Of a DNA stretch of 10,352 nucleotides, positions 1 through 6,333 are shown one piece after another. Below the pieces are notes generated by a model, which was not told where the DNA came from, did no database searches, and was given only the letters and a program-made list of their open reading frames with translations. The stretch is taken from contig JAPLDN010000230.1 of NCBI GenBank assembly GCA_026391755.1, forward strand, positions 1 through 10,352, given 5' to 3'. The translations under genes were made by a program, and so were the position numbers. Numbering within the stretch: the first letter of the stretch is position 1; every line of letters begins with the position of its first letter. The DNA comes from Bacteroidota bacterium (GTDB taxonomy: Bacteria; Bacteroidota; Bacteroidia; Bacteroidales; FEN-979).

Positions 1-600
1 TGGTACCTGCCCGAGGAAAGGCAGATCACCACTTATGAGCAAATGTTCGACGAACTCGCTGCAGCGCTCGGAGGAAGGGTATCGGAGGATGTATTCTTCG
101 GCAAGATCTCGACTGGCGCGTTGAACGACCTGGAGAAAGTAACCAAGCAGACTTATGCCATGGTGGTTTATTTCGGGCTGAACGAAGCAATTGGCAACAT
201 AAGCTTCTATGATTCCAGCGGTCAGAATGAGTTCGCATTCCAGAAACCCTACAGTGAACATACCGCGGAAGTCATCGACTTCGAGGTTAAAAAAATAATC
301 GATTCGGCCTATGCCAAAGCCAAGCAGCTGATCACCGAAAACAAGGATAAAGTTGCGGCCCTGGCCAATCTCCTTCTCGAAAAAGAAGTCATCTTCAGGG
401 AAGACCTGGAGCATATCTTCGGACCCCGTCCGTTCGTGAAAGAAGAAGAGAGGTTCCTTCCTTCGAAGGACCCCAAGTCCGACAAAACCGTATCGCTGAC
501 CGGAGATGTGATTGTTCAAACGCCTCTTAATGATGTTCAGATTTCACTGGAGCCGGCCAATCCCGCTCCCACATCCGCAGAAGAGGAAGAAAAAACCTAA
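1..600 (+). CDS. ftsH: FtsH ATP-dependent zinc metalloprotease, C-terminal part (5' end outside window)
   Basis: This is the last 199 codons of an AAA+ membrane protease that degrades misfolded membrane proteins and short-lived regulators at the cytoplasmic face of the inner membrane. The reading frame is open from base 1, so the gene starts upstream; the AAA+ module and the HEXXH zinc site lie outside the window. The visible part is the end of the M41 peptidase domain. It holds the GGRVSEDVFFG segment (residues 24-34 of the fragment) and STGALNDLEKVT (38-49), whose Asp (fragment residue 43) matches the third zinc ligand of the family. A helical stretch continues to GPRPF near residue 141. 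After that comes a poorly conserved tail of about 50 residues ending in an acidic run (EEEE), as is usual for FtsH. The LUD gene follows after 9 bases, which suggests cotranscription with the phospholipid genes. The family assignment is firm. Confidence 0.95.
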   Translation, partial: WYLPEERQITTYEQMFDELAAALGGRVSEDVFFGKISTGALNDLEKVTKQTYAMVVYFGLNEAIGNISFYDSSGQNEFAFQKPYSEHTAEVIDFEVKKIIDSAYAKAKQLITENKDKVAALANLLLEKEVIFREDLEHIFGPRPFVKEEERFLPSKDPKSDKTVSLTGDVIVQTPLNDVQISLEPANPAPTSAEEEEKT

Positions 601-609
601 GCAGAAATA

Positions 610-1269
610 ATGATGGAAGAATCCACTTCTCGCGAAAAGATACTTAAAAAAGTAAGGGATGCCCTGATTGAAAAAACAGAGCCCCCCTACCCTATCATCG
701 ACCAGGAATCTCCTGTTTTCAAAGTGATCACCGAACCTCTCGATGTGAATTTTGCCCAGGAGCTTGTGAAGGTCTCCGGAAAGTTTGTTTACTGCGAAAG
801 TGAAGATGAATTTTCGACCCTGCTGAAACAGTTTATCCTTGAAAAAAACTGGTCGGTGCTGTTCTGCCTCGATCCTATCATCCAAAAAATCCTGAAAGAA
901 GCAGGCATCCCTTATGTACATAAACAGGAGGAGTTCCTGGATTCAAAAATCGGCATCACGCGTTGCGAATACCTTATTGCCAGGCTTGGAACTGTGATGG
1001 TGTCATCGCATTTAAGCCCGGGCAGGAAGATCAATGTGTACCCTGATGCTCATCTGGTTCTCGCTTATACTTCCCAACTGGTACCCGATCTGAAACATGC
1101 AATTGCAGGAATACGCAAAAAATACAATCACAATTATCCTTCAATGATTTCTTTGATTACCGGCCCAAGCAGGACGGCTGATATAGAAAAAACGCTGGTA
1201 CTGGGTGCACATGGGCCAAGAGAGCTTTATGTATTTCTAATCGACGACCAAAATGCCCAGGGTTCCTGA
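610..1269 (+). CDS. LUD domain protein (LutC/YkgG-like, stand-alone)
   Basis: This 219-residue soluble protein has the LUD (DUF162) fold of LutC/YkgG, a subunit linked to L-lactate oxidation in Bacillus. The family signature is clear near the C-terminus: ITGPSRTADIEKTL (about 183-196) followed by GAHGPRELYVFLID (199-212). An internal segment with ARLGTVMVSS (124-133) also fits. No LutA or LutB gene, with their Fe-S and Cys-rich domains, is present here. The gene lies instead between ftsH and cdsA, so a role in lactate oxidation should not be assumed from the name. The start is ATG 610 or the adjacent ATG 613; both lie just after the ftsH stop and the choice hardly matters. The 3' end overlaps the next gene by 17 bases in another frame. 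Family is confident; function is unknown. Confidence 0.88.
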   Translation: MMEESTSREKILKKVRDALIEKTEPPYPIIDQESPVFKVITEPLDVNFAQELVKVSGKFVYCESEDEFSTLLKQFILEKNWSVLFCLDPIIQKILKEAGIPYVHKQEEFLDSKIGITRCEYLIARLGTVMVSSHLSPGRKINVYPDAHLVLAYTSQLVPDLKHAIAGIRKKYNHNYPSMISLITGPSRTADIEKTLVLGAHGPRELYVFLIDDQNAQGS

Positions 1270-1486
1270 GGATCATGATTCCCACTGGGAAGTTGTTTTC
1301 AGCACTAACCTGCTGTACAAAGCCGAAATTATTAAAGGCATGCTGGAAGAAGAAGGAATTCAGTGCGTATTAATAAATAAACAGGATTCATCATATATTG
1401 CCTTTGGGGATATTGATGTATTAGTCCCGCGTGAAGAAGTTTTAAACAGCAAACAAATCATGGAAAGGGCCGCGACTAATGAATAA
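1253..1486 (+). CDS. DUF2007 small protein (putative signal-transducing protein)
   Basis: This encodes a 77-residue soluble protein. The pattern W-E-V-V-F-S-T near residue 12, then A-E-I-I-K-G-M-L-E-E-E-G-I (24-36), and a closing D-I-D-V-L-V-P-R-E-E segment (53-62) fits the DUF2007 family. That family is a small ferredoxin-like beta-alpha-beta fold annotated as a putative signal-transducing protein; its biochemical role is not established. There is no signal peptide or membrane segment. The start ATG lies inside the 3' end of the LUD gene (17-base overlap), and its own stop overlaps the start of cdsA by 8 bases. It is therefore almost certainly translated as part of the same polycistronic message. 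The family call is fairly sure from length and pattern; no function can be read from the sequence. Confidence 0.82.
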   Translation: MPRVPEDHDSHWEVVFSTNLLYKAEIIKGMLEEEGIQCVLINKQDSSYIAFGDIDVLVPREEVLNSKQIMERAATNE

Positions 1487-2321
1487 TTTTTGGGCCCGTA
1501 CCATTACTGGACTAAGCATGGTATTCCTGCTTCTTTTTTCGTTATGGTACAGCAATTGGTTATTTGCAGGCATTTTTCTTGTTGTAGTAATACTTGGGAT
1601 ATGGGAATTCTACACCCTGTTCTCTTCAGAAGAGATCCAACCCCAGAAGATCTACGGAACTGTCTGCGCCAGTATACTATACCTGGTTTTATACCTGGTC
1701 AATGCAACAAACCTCGATATACTGTCTCCACGATGGTATTTCTTCCCGGTTTATGCAGCCATGGCAATGTTTTTTCTTTCTTTCATCATTGAAATATACA
1801 GAAAGAAGCAAAAACCTCTCGAAAATATTGCAATCACAGCTGCGGGGGTTTTATACGTATCCCTTCCACTGAGCCTGCTTAACCTGCTATATTCACCCGA
1901 TTCAGCCCGTTTCCTGGGCTTCCCTGCATTTTTACTGGGGTATTTTACTCTCACATGGCTTTTCGATACAGCTGCATATCTTTATGGAAAGTCATTCGGA
2001 AAGCATAAATTATTCGAGAGAATATCTCCTAAGAAAACCTGGGAAGGAACTATTGCAGGGGCAATACTTGCCGGATTTACTGCCTTGGTTTTCAGCCTTT
2101 TGGTGCCGGATATCGTTATGATGGACTGGCTTATGCTGTCGTTTCTCGTCGTGATTTTTGGTTCTTTCGGAGACCTGGCTGAATCCTTGTTTAAACGTAG
2201 CCTTAAAATCAAAGATTCAGGAAATATTCTTCCTGGTCATGGCGGGATACTGGATCGCTTTGATACCTTTTTTATCTCAGCTCCTTTCGTATTTTTGTAT
2301 TTTGTTTTAAGAAACATATAG
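1479..2321 (+). CDS. cdsA: Phosphatidate cytidylyltransferase (CDP-diacylglycerol synthase)
   Basis: This integral inner-membrane enzyme converts phosphatidic acid and CTP to CDP-diacylglycerol and pyrophosphate, the entry point to phospholipid synthesis. It has 280 residues, close to the usual length, with several hydrophobic segments spread over residues 9-275. The middle carries FDTAAYLYG (162-170) and ISPKKTWEG (182-190). The C-terminal family signature runs over 231-262: GDLAESLFKR, then K-D-S-G, then PGHGGILDRFD. All charged residues expected for metal and CTP binding appear intact. The start is ATG 1479, overlapping the DUF2007 stop by 8 bases, which suggests translational coupling. 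The psd gene follows after 6 bases, so two enzymes of the phosphatidylethanolamine route are made from one message. Confidence is very high. Confidence 0.96.
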   Translation: MNNFWARTITGLSMVFLLLFSLWYSNWLFAGIFLVVVILGIWEFYTLFSSEEIQPQKIYGTVCASILYLVLYLVNATNLDILSPRWYFFPVYAAMAMFFLSFIIEIYRKKQKPLENIAITAAGVLYVSLPLSLLNLLYSPDSARFLGFPAFLLGYFTLTWLFDTAAYLYGKSFGKHKLFERISPKKTWEGTIAGAILAGFTALVFSLLVPDIVMMDWLMLSFLVVIFGSFGDLAESLFKRSLKIKDSGNILPGHGGILDRFDTFFISAPFVFLYFVLRNI

Positions 2322-2327
2322 CAAAGG

Positions 2328-2987
2328 ATGACGATACACCGCGAAGGATACAAAACAATTATTATCGTATTTCTGTTTGTTGTTGCAGTTCTTCTCGGCT
2401 TAAACCATATCTTCCCTGCCCAGACCTGGGTTCATTATCTCCTGTATATTCTCGGTCTGTGGTTCTTTCTGATGATAGTGCGTTTTTTCCGTTCTCCCGG
2501 CAGGGAAACCAAAACAGGTAAGAACCTGATTCTTTCACCTGCCGACGGTAAAGTGGTTGTTATTGAAAGAACCATTGAACCTGAATATTTCAAAGACGAG
2601 AGGATTCAGGTTTCCATTTTCATGTCGGCAACGAATGTTCATGTGAACTGGTTTCCGGTTGATGGTGAGATCAAGTATTATTTTTACCATCCGGGCAAGC
2701 ATATGGTAGCGTTTAATCCGAAAGCCTCGCTTGAAAATGAAAGGGCAACAACTGTTATCGAAACCGGGATAATGCAGAAAGTCCTTATCCGCCAGATTGC
2801 CGGGGCCATGGCAAGGCGCATCAAATGTTACCCGAGGGTTGGTGAACCTGTCAGCCAGGGTGAAGAGCTTGGGTTCATCAAATTCGGTTCCCGGGTCGAC
2901 CTCCTTCTGCCTGTAAACACCAAGCTTGACGTAAAACTCGGTCAGAAAGTGACAGGCAAACAAACCATCATCGGAAGGTTCGATTAG
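2328..2987 (+). CDS. psd: Phosphatidylserine decarboxylase proenzyme, short PSD-A type
   Basis: Psd removes the carboxyl group of phosphatidylserine to give phosphatidylethanolamine at the inner membrane. The proenzyme cleaves itself at a Gly-Ser bond, and the Ser becomes the pyruvoyl group. At 219 residues it is the short form, unlike the roughly 320-residue E. coli enzyme. Two hydrophobic helices (about 9-26 and 35-52) anchor the N-terminus. LSPADGKV (69-76) opens the catalytic part, VSIFMSATNVHVNW (95-108) is a conserved core, and GFIKFGSRVD (182-191) holds the predicted cleavage site between Gly187 and Ser188, with FGS in place of the LGST of the long enzymes. It follows cdsA after 6 bases. 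Its TAG stop is immediately followed by the stop of the opposing DUF2461 gene. No phosphatidylserine synthase gene is visible here. Confidence 0.94.
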   Translation: MTIHREGYKTIIIVFLFVVAVLLGLNHIFPAQTWVHYLLYILGLWFFLMIVRFFRSPGRETKTGKNLILSPADGKVVVIERTIEPEYFKDERIQVSIFMSATNVHVNWFPVDGEIKYYFYHPGKHMVAFNPKASLENERATTVIETGIMQKVLIRQIAGAMARRIKCYPRVGEPVSQGEELGFIKFGSRVDLLLPVNTKLDVKLGQKVTGKQTIIGRFD

Positions 2988-3647
2988 CTAACCATTCAAG
3001 GCCCTCTCCAGGAAAACATTCAGGGGTCTCATCAACCCGAATACTTTCACCACTAGTTTTGAAAAATCCTTTGAGATAACCTGCTTGTCGCTGAGCATGT
3101 AAGCCACTGTATAATGTCTGTATTTCAGCAGGTCGATATCCGGAAAATCTTTTGGGAAATCCCTGGGGGCCAGCTTTTGCTTATCCCAGTCGGACAGGCT
3201 GTCGAAATATTTTTTTGAGTTCCTGTTTCCAAGTATGGCCTTAAACTCCTCCGCATTGTAATATATTTCCTGCCTGATTTTTTTAAGCTGATCAGGTTCG
3301 GGCATATATACGCCTCCTGCCAGCATGGATTCCCCGGGTTGAATATGGAGGTAATATCCCGGGCCAGGACTTTTACGCCCGCCCCTGGTTATCCAGGCTC
3401 CCATATTGGTTTTGTACGGGGATTTGTCTTTCGAAAAGCGGACATCCCTGAATATCCTGAACATACACTCTTTAGCCGTCACATATTTCACTGATGGCTC
3501 AAATGCTGCAACCTGAGGGATCAGGTTATCCACAAATGCTTCCATTTCCAGCTTCGCAATATCATACATCTTTTTATTCGCGTGAAACCAGTCACGATTA
3601 TTGTTTTCTTTCAGGAGATTTAGAAAATCAATGATTGTCGGGTCCAT
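2988..3647 (-). CDS. DUF2461 family protein
   Basis: This is a 219-residue soluble protein of the DUF2461/TIGR02453 family, whose function is not known. Recognisable segments are NNNRDWFHANKKMYD (15-29), an arginine- and lysine-rich block RIFRDVRFSKDKSPYK (64-79), GYYLHIQPGES (97-107) with GGVYMPEP (111-118), and LKYRHYTVAY near the C-terminus. The length is typical and no domain seems missing. There is no signal peptide. It is the last gene of a minus-strand run and starts 32 bases after the DUF1697 stop. Its own stop codon touches the psd stop codon, so its transcript must run into psd antisense or end inside it; no hairpin terminator is visible there. Family confident, role unassigned. Confidence 0.88.
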   Translation of the reverse strand: MDPTIIDFLNLLKENNNRDWFHANKKMYDIAKLEMEAFVDNLIPQVAAFEPSVKYVTAKECMFRIFRDVRFSKDKSPYKTNMGAWITRGGRKSPGPGYYLHIQPGESMLAGGVYMPEPDQLKKIRQEIYYNAEEFKAILGNRNSKKYFDSLSDWDKQKLAPRDFPKDFPDIDLLKYRHYTVAYMLSDKQVISKDFSKLVVKVFGLMRPLNVFLERALNG

Positions 3648-3679
3648 GATATATCGTATTTTAGGATTTACTTTCGGGT

Positions 3680-4219
3680 TTACACTTTTACCATCTTCTC
3701 AATAGTATTCCAGTTCCTTGTTGTGGCGGAAAATCCGGTTATTTTTTCAATAAAACTATTCGGAAATCCGAAACTGCCATTAATTTCGTGACTTATAACA
3801 TAGATTATATTACGGTCAATCCTGACCAGTTCAAGATCTTTCTTATCTGAGAACAGCGGCAGTTTAATTCCTTTCCCGGGCTGCCCTGAGAGCAGGCTTA
3901 TATAACATTTGATCTTTTTATCTTTACGCCTGTCTCTAAAAGGGTCGGCATCAAGCATCATTTGAATATCAGTCAAAGGAAGAAGAAAAATTTCGATATT
4001 GAATCCAAGATCTTTTAATAAAATATCCTCCACCCTTTGTTTAAGCCCATCCACCTCATCCGCCGGAACTTTAAAAATCACATTCCCGCTCTGGATCAGG
4101 GTTTTCACTCCGGTAAATCCTGCTTTAAGGAAGATACTGTTAAGTTCTTCCATTAAAACCACCTTTTTGCCCCCGACATTAATCCCTCTGAGGAAGGCAA
4201 CATATCTCTCATCAGGCAT
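3680..4219 (-). CDS. DUF1697 family protein
   Basis: This 179-residue soluble protein is recognised by its N-terminal signature: YVAFLRGINVGGKK (6-19) followed by a helix and IQSGNVIFK (42-50). These are the hallmark segments of DUF1697, a widespread bacterial family without an established activity. The length matches the family norm. The remainder has a DPFRD motif (about residue 95) and an INGSFGFPNSFIEKITG-type stretch towards the C-terminus, which also fits. There is no export signal. Its ATG lies within the end of the upstream GNAT gene (8-base overlap), so the two are probably cotranslated. The family is sure; biochemical function cannot be deduced. Confidence 0.88.
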   Translation of the reverse strand: MPDERYVAFLRGINVGGKKVVLMEELNSIFLKAGFTGVKTLIQSGNVIFKVPADEVDGLKQRVEDILLKDLGFNIEIFLLPLTDIQMMLDADPFRDRRKDKKIKCYISLLSGQPGKGIKLPLFSDKKDLELVRIDRNIIYVISHEINGSFGFPNSFIEKITGFSATTRNWNTIEKMVKV

Positions 4220-4781
4220 GAGTCAGCCCCTCCCTCAGCATCGAATAAATACAGCTATCGTGATAACTCCCGTTTTTAATAATGTTCTCTTTGAAAACCG
4301 CTTCGCACCTGAAACCTGCTTTTTCAAGGGCTCTACGCGAAGCAGGGTTGTTTGCATAGGGCTCGGCATAAATGCGATGGATATCGTATGTGAGCCAAAG
4401 ATGAGAACAGAATGTCCTGATCACTTCCGTCATGATCCCCCTGCCCCAGAATGGCTCGGCCAGCCAGTAACCGATCTCCATATTTTTCCTGTAGACATCC
4501 TGTTTCAGGGTCGCACCTGCACTACCGATGGCTTCGCCCTTGCTGTCAATCGCCAAAATTAAAATATGTGGGTCGTTCGACACAGCCATTTCAAGAAAAC
4601 GCAGCGCATCTTTCTGAGTATAAGGATAAGGAAAGGCGTCGCGGAGATTATCGGCAATAGCTTTATTATTCGCGTACTTCATGAGGGAATGCACATCAGA
4701 GTTGTTCCATGGCCTTAATGAAACAAACACCCCCGGAATTGAGTTTACAGATAATTTCAGAGATCCTCCCTTTGTTCCCAT
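4212..4781 (-). CDS. GNAT N-acetyltransferase, RimJ/RimL-like
   Basis: This 189-residue acetyltransferase would transfer an acetyl group from acetyl-CoA to an amine. LRPWNNSDV (22-30) opens the fold. MEIGYWLAEPFWGRGIMTEV (101-120) is motif A, with the acetyl-CoA-binding loop around WGRGI. EPYANNPASRRALEKAGF (140-157) is the typical Asn-containing helix of the RimJ/RimL subgroup. Members of this subgroup acetylate ribosomal-protein N-termini or unrelated small molecules, so the substrate cannot be read from sequence. The start at 4781 lies 9 bases after the stop of the preceding GNAT gene. About 17 residues precede the first conserved strand, so a later start is possible but no better in-frame Met was seen. 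It overlaps the DUF1697 start by 8 bases, which fits one operon. Confidence 0.88.
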   Translation of the reverse strand: MGTKGGSLKLSVNSIPGVFVSLRPWNNSDVHSLMKYANNKAIADNLRDAFPYPYTQKDALRFLEMAVSNDPHILILAIDSKGEAIGSAGATLKQDVYRKNMEIGYWLAEPFWGRGIMTEVIRTFCSHLWLTYDIHRIYAEPYANNPASRRALEKAGFRCEAVFKENIIKNGSYHDSCIYSMLREGLTHA

Positions 4782-4790
4782 TCTACTCTC

Positions 4791-5291
4791 TTAAAGTCTT
4801 TTACCGAAATATAAATGATTTAAGAGGATGCCGTCAATTTCGGCTACTTCAGGAAGAAATGCCCAGCGCTCAAAACCATTTTTCTCAAGCAATTTAATAC
4901 TCGGAGCATTCCTGTCAAGGACAATCGCAAAAAGGATCCTGAAACCCATACCACCGGCAAAAAGCAGCATATGGTCGAGGAGCATCTGTCCTATCCCTGT
5001 CCTGAAGTGATCTTCATGGATGTAGGCGCTGATTTCCCCGGTGCGGTTGAATGCTTCCCTCCCCTTGCGGTATGGACTCAGGCTGATCCATCCTGTCACT
5101 TTTCCCTCTTCCTCCGCCACTATTACAGGATATCTTTCAGTTGTTATATGCTCATCATACCAATCCTTCATTTCCGGCACTGACTGGCTCGTATGGTATC
5201 CCACCGAATGCCTCGTTTTAATCCCGTGGTTCAGGATCTCAACAACCGCGGGCAGGTCCTTTTCAGCAGCTTTCCTAAGGATAATGCTCAT
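4791..5291 (-). CDS. GNAT N-acetyltransferase, phosphinothricin-acetyltransferase-like (PAT/MnaT type)
   Basis: This is a 166-residue, single-domain acetyltransferase and the first gene of the minus-strand run. Features of the PAT/MnaT (YncA) branch are ILRKAAEKDLPAVVEILN (4-21), a GWISLSPYR strand (67-75), the acetyl-CoA loop HFRTGIGQMLL (95-105), DRNAPSIKLLEKNGF (126-140), and a closing LNHLYFGKRL (157-166). Relatives acetylate phosphinothricin, methionine sulfone or similar amino-acid analogues, but nothing here fixes the substrate and a resistance role should not be assumed. The C-terminus is complete. The start ATG at 5289-5291 is the first Met before the conserved strand. Upstream lies a 163-base region shared with the divergent outer-membrane operon. 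No good TTTG/TAnnTTTG promoter was found facing this gene. Confidence 0.88.
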   Translation of the reverse strand: MSIILRKAAEKDLPAVVEILNHGIKTRHSVGYHTSQSVPEMKDWYDEHITTERYPVIVAEEEGKVTGWISLSPYRKGREAFNRTGEISAYIHEDHFRTGIGQMLLDHMLLFAGGMGFRILFAIVLDRNAPSIKLLEKNGFERWAFLPEVAEIDGILLNHLYFGKRL

Positions 5292-5308
5292 TCAAAAACA
5301 GCTAGTGT

Positions 5309-5329
5309 GGTTTTTAAACATTTAAAACC
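5309..5329. repeat. Imperfect inverted repeat upstream of the minus-strand GNAT operon
   Basis: The arms GGTTTT (5309-5314) and AAAACC (5324-5329) are exact inverted copies. Two further A/T pairs inside, after one mismatch, give 8 of 9 arm positions paired. The centre lies about 28 bases upstream of the GNAT start codon. It could be an operator or a weak hairpin in the leader. The region is strongly A/T rich, so chance is a real alternative. Confidence 0.25.
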
Positions 5330-5365
5330 GAAAATTAATTAAAATTCAGGTATGCGGATGAGATT

Positions 5366-5402
5366 TTTGGTAATCTCCTGCCTTTGGACGTATTACTTTT
5401 TG
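5366..5402 (+). promoter_or_regulatory. Weak candidate promoter for the outer-membrane operon
   Basis: A TTTG (5366-5369) is followed 24 bases later by TACTTTTTG (5394-5402). This resembles the Bacteroidota -7 element TAnnTTTG with one extra T. Both the spacing and the second box deviate from consensus, so this is only the best candidate in the gap and may not be the true promoter. The predicted transcript would carry the 8-bp repeat in its leader. Confidence 0.25.
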
Positions 5403-5428
5403 AACGATGGCGGATTAAGGAGAAAAGA

Positions 5429-5478
5429 ACGGGATAACGGGATAGAGTGATATCGTGATGAATGAGATCAGAGTGATA
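5429..5478 (+). repeat. Degenerate 8-bp tandem repeat running into the start of the PorV-like gene
   Basis: Four consecutive 8-base units can be read: ACGGGATA (5429-5436), ACGGGATA (5437-5444), GAGTGATA (5445-5452) and TCGTGATG (5453-5460). The first two are identical. A further exact copy of unit 3, GAGTGATA, lies at 5471-5478, out of register by 2 bases. The 10-mer AGAGTGATAT is thus present twice, at 5444-5453 and 5470-5479. The array covers the GTG/ATG pair at 5455/5458 that would open the longest reading frame. This raises the possibility that those codons are repeat sequence and that translation starts downstream at GTG 5485. Confidence 0.6.
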
Positions 5479-6333
5479 TGGATTGTGAAAAGGTTCCTGA
5501 TCTGCCTTGGGTTCTGGACTCTGGGTTTCTCTCAGGAAGCGCTGGCAGCCGGGGAGTACAGGCCTATGGGGGGCAGGGCTTCAGGGTTAGCGGGAATTTC
5601 GGTAGCACTTAGCGATCAGTGGTCGGCAGCAAACAACCAGGCCGGGAATGCATTCAACAATGGGATTATTTGCGGGGTATATTTTGAGAACCGTTTCCTG
5701 GTGAAGGAATTATCATATAAGGCCATGGTGTTTTCTGCCTGCCTGAAGCCGGGGGCATTTTCATTTTTATTCCAGCATTTCGGAACAGGAAAGTACAGCG
5801 AAATGAAAACCGCTGTCGCTTACGCAAGAAAATTCGGGAAGCGATTTTCGGCAGGGATACAACTGACTTATTACCGGTTCCTGATTGGCGATGGATATGG
5901 TTCCAAAAGCCTTATCAACTGCGAGGCGGGTTTGCAGTTCCGTCCTTCAAAGCAATTGTCACTGGGATTTCATATAATAAACCCGGTACCTGTAAAAATT
6001 AATACGTTCTCAGGGGAATCCCTTGCATCTCTGTTTCAGCTTGGGATTTCCTACAATTTTACCGAGAGTTTAATGGTCTCGGCCGAAGTAGAGAAAGATC
6101 CGTTAAGCAGCGTCTGTGCAAGGTTAGGTGCAGAATGCAGGTTTGCAGGGATACTTTCGGCAAGGGCAGGGGTGGCAACCGGACCGTTTCGCCTGAGCAT
6201 AGGGGCCGGGATCCTGATAAAACGCTTTTCCCTTGACTTTGCTTCCGAATACAGCCAGGTGCTGGGATTCAGTCCGGCAGTCTCACTGCAGTACCAGCTT
6301 GGAAAACAGGAGACACACATCCGCAGACAATGA
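5455..6333 (+). CDS. PorV/PorQ-like outer-membrane beta-barrel protein
   Basis: This exported protein of up to 292 residues probably forms a small FadL-like outer-membrane barrel. Next to a hydrophobic signal segment (FLICLGFW, residues 14-21 from GTG 5455, with an AxA-type site near ALAAG), the mature N-terminus reads YRPMGGRASGLAGISVALSD. This is the Gly-rich opening of PorV/PorQ-type proteins, and NQAGNAF (61-67) corresponds to their usual NPAG motif. Alternating polar and hydrophobic strands with aromatic residues follow. The start is uncertain. GTG 5455 and ATG 5458 lie in an 8-bp repeat array and place ten residues before the Lys-Arg of the signal peptide; GTG 5485 would give a cleaner signal peptide beginning with Lys-Arg-Phe-Leu. 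It is coupled by ATGA to the next gene, so the two proteins probably work together. No characterised homologue can be named. Confidence 0.72.
   Translation: MMNEIRVIWIVKRFLICLGFWTLGFSQEALAAGEYRPMGGRASGLAGISVALSDQWSAANNQAGNAFNNGIICGVYFENRFLVKELSYKAMVFSACLKPGAFSFLFQHFGTGKYSEMKTAVAYARKFGKRFSAGIQLTYYRFLIGDGYGSKSLINCEAGLQFRPSKQLSLGFHIINPVPVKINTFSGESLASLFQLGISYNFTESLMVSAEVEKDPLSSVCARLGAECRFAGILSARAGVATGPFRLSIGAGILIKRFSLDFASEYSQVLGFSPAVSLQYQLGKQETHIRRQ

Noticed and set aside
544..921. Minus-strand frame of 125 codons
   Set aside because: It is antisense across the ftsH tail and the LUD gene; its Phe-rich end is just the complement of the acidic Glu/Lys-rich FtsH tail.
610..1269. Lactate utilisation operon (lutABC)
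   Set aside because: No LutA or LutB gene with Fe-S or Cys-rich motifs is present; only the LUD-domain protein is seen, in a phospholipid-gene context.
2535..2963. Minus-strand frame of 142 codons
   Set aside because: It is a shadow of psd, whose catalytic motifs and Gly-Ser site are intact on the plus strand.
3999..4562. Open frame of 187 codons on the plus strand
   Set aside because: It lies antisense to the DUF1697 and RimJ/RimL-like GNAT genes, both of which show clear family motifs; the plus-strand translation shows no recognisable domain and crosses the boundary between the two genes.
4791..5291. Herbicide or antibiotic resistance gene (phosphinothricin acetyltransferase)
   Set aside because: Only the broad PAT/MnaT-like GNAT pattern is seen; relatives with this pattern acetylate varied amino-acid analogues, so a resistance role is not supported.
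5292..5454. Small RNA or riboswitch in the gap before the outer-membrane operon
   Set aside because: Only A/T-rich sequence, one imperfect inverted repeat and the 8-bp repeat are visible; no stable multi-stem structure or known aptamer core could be read.
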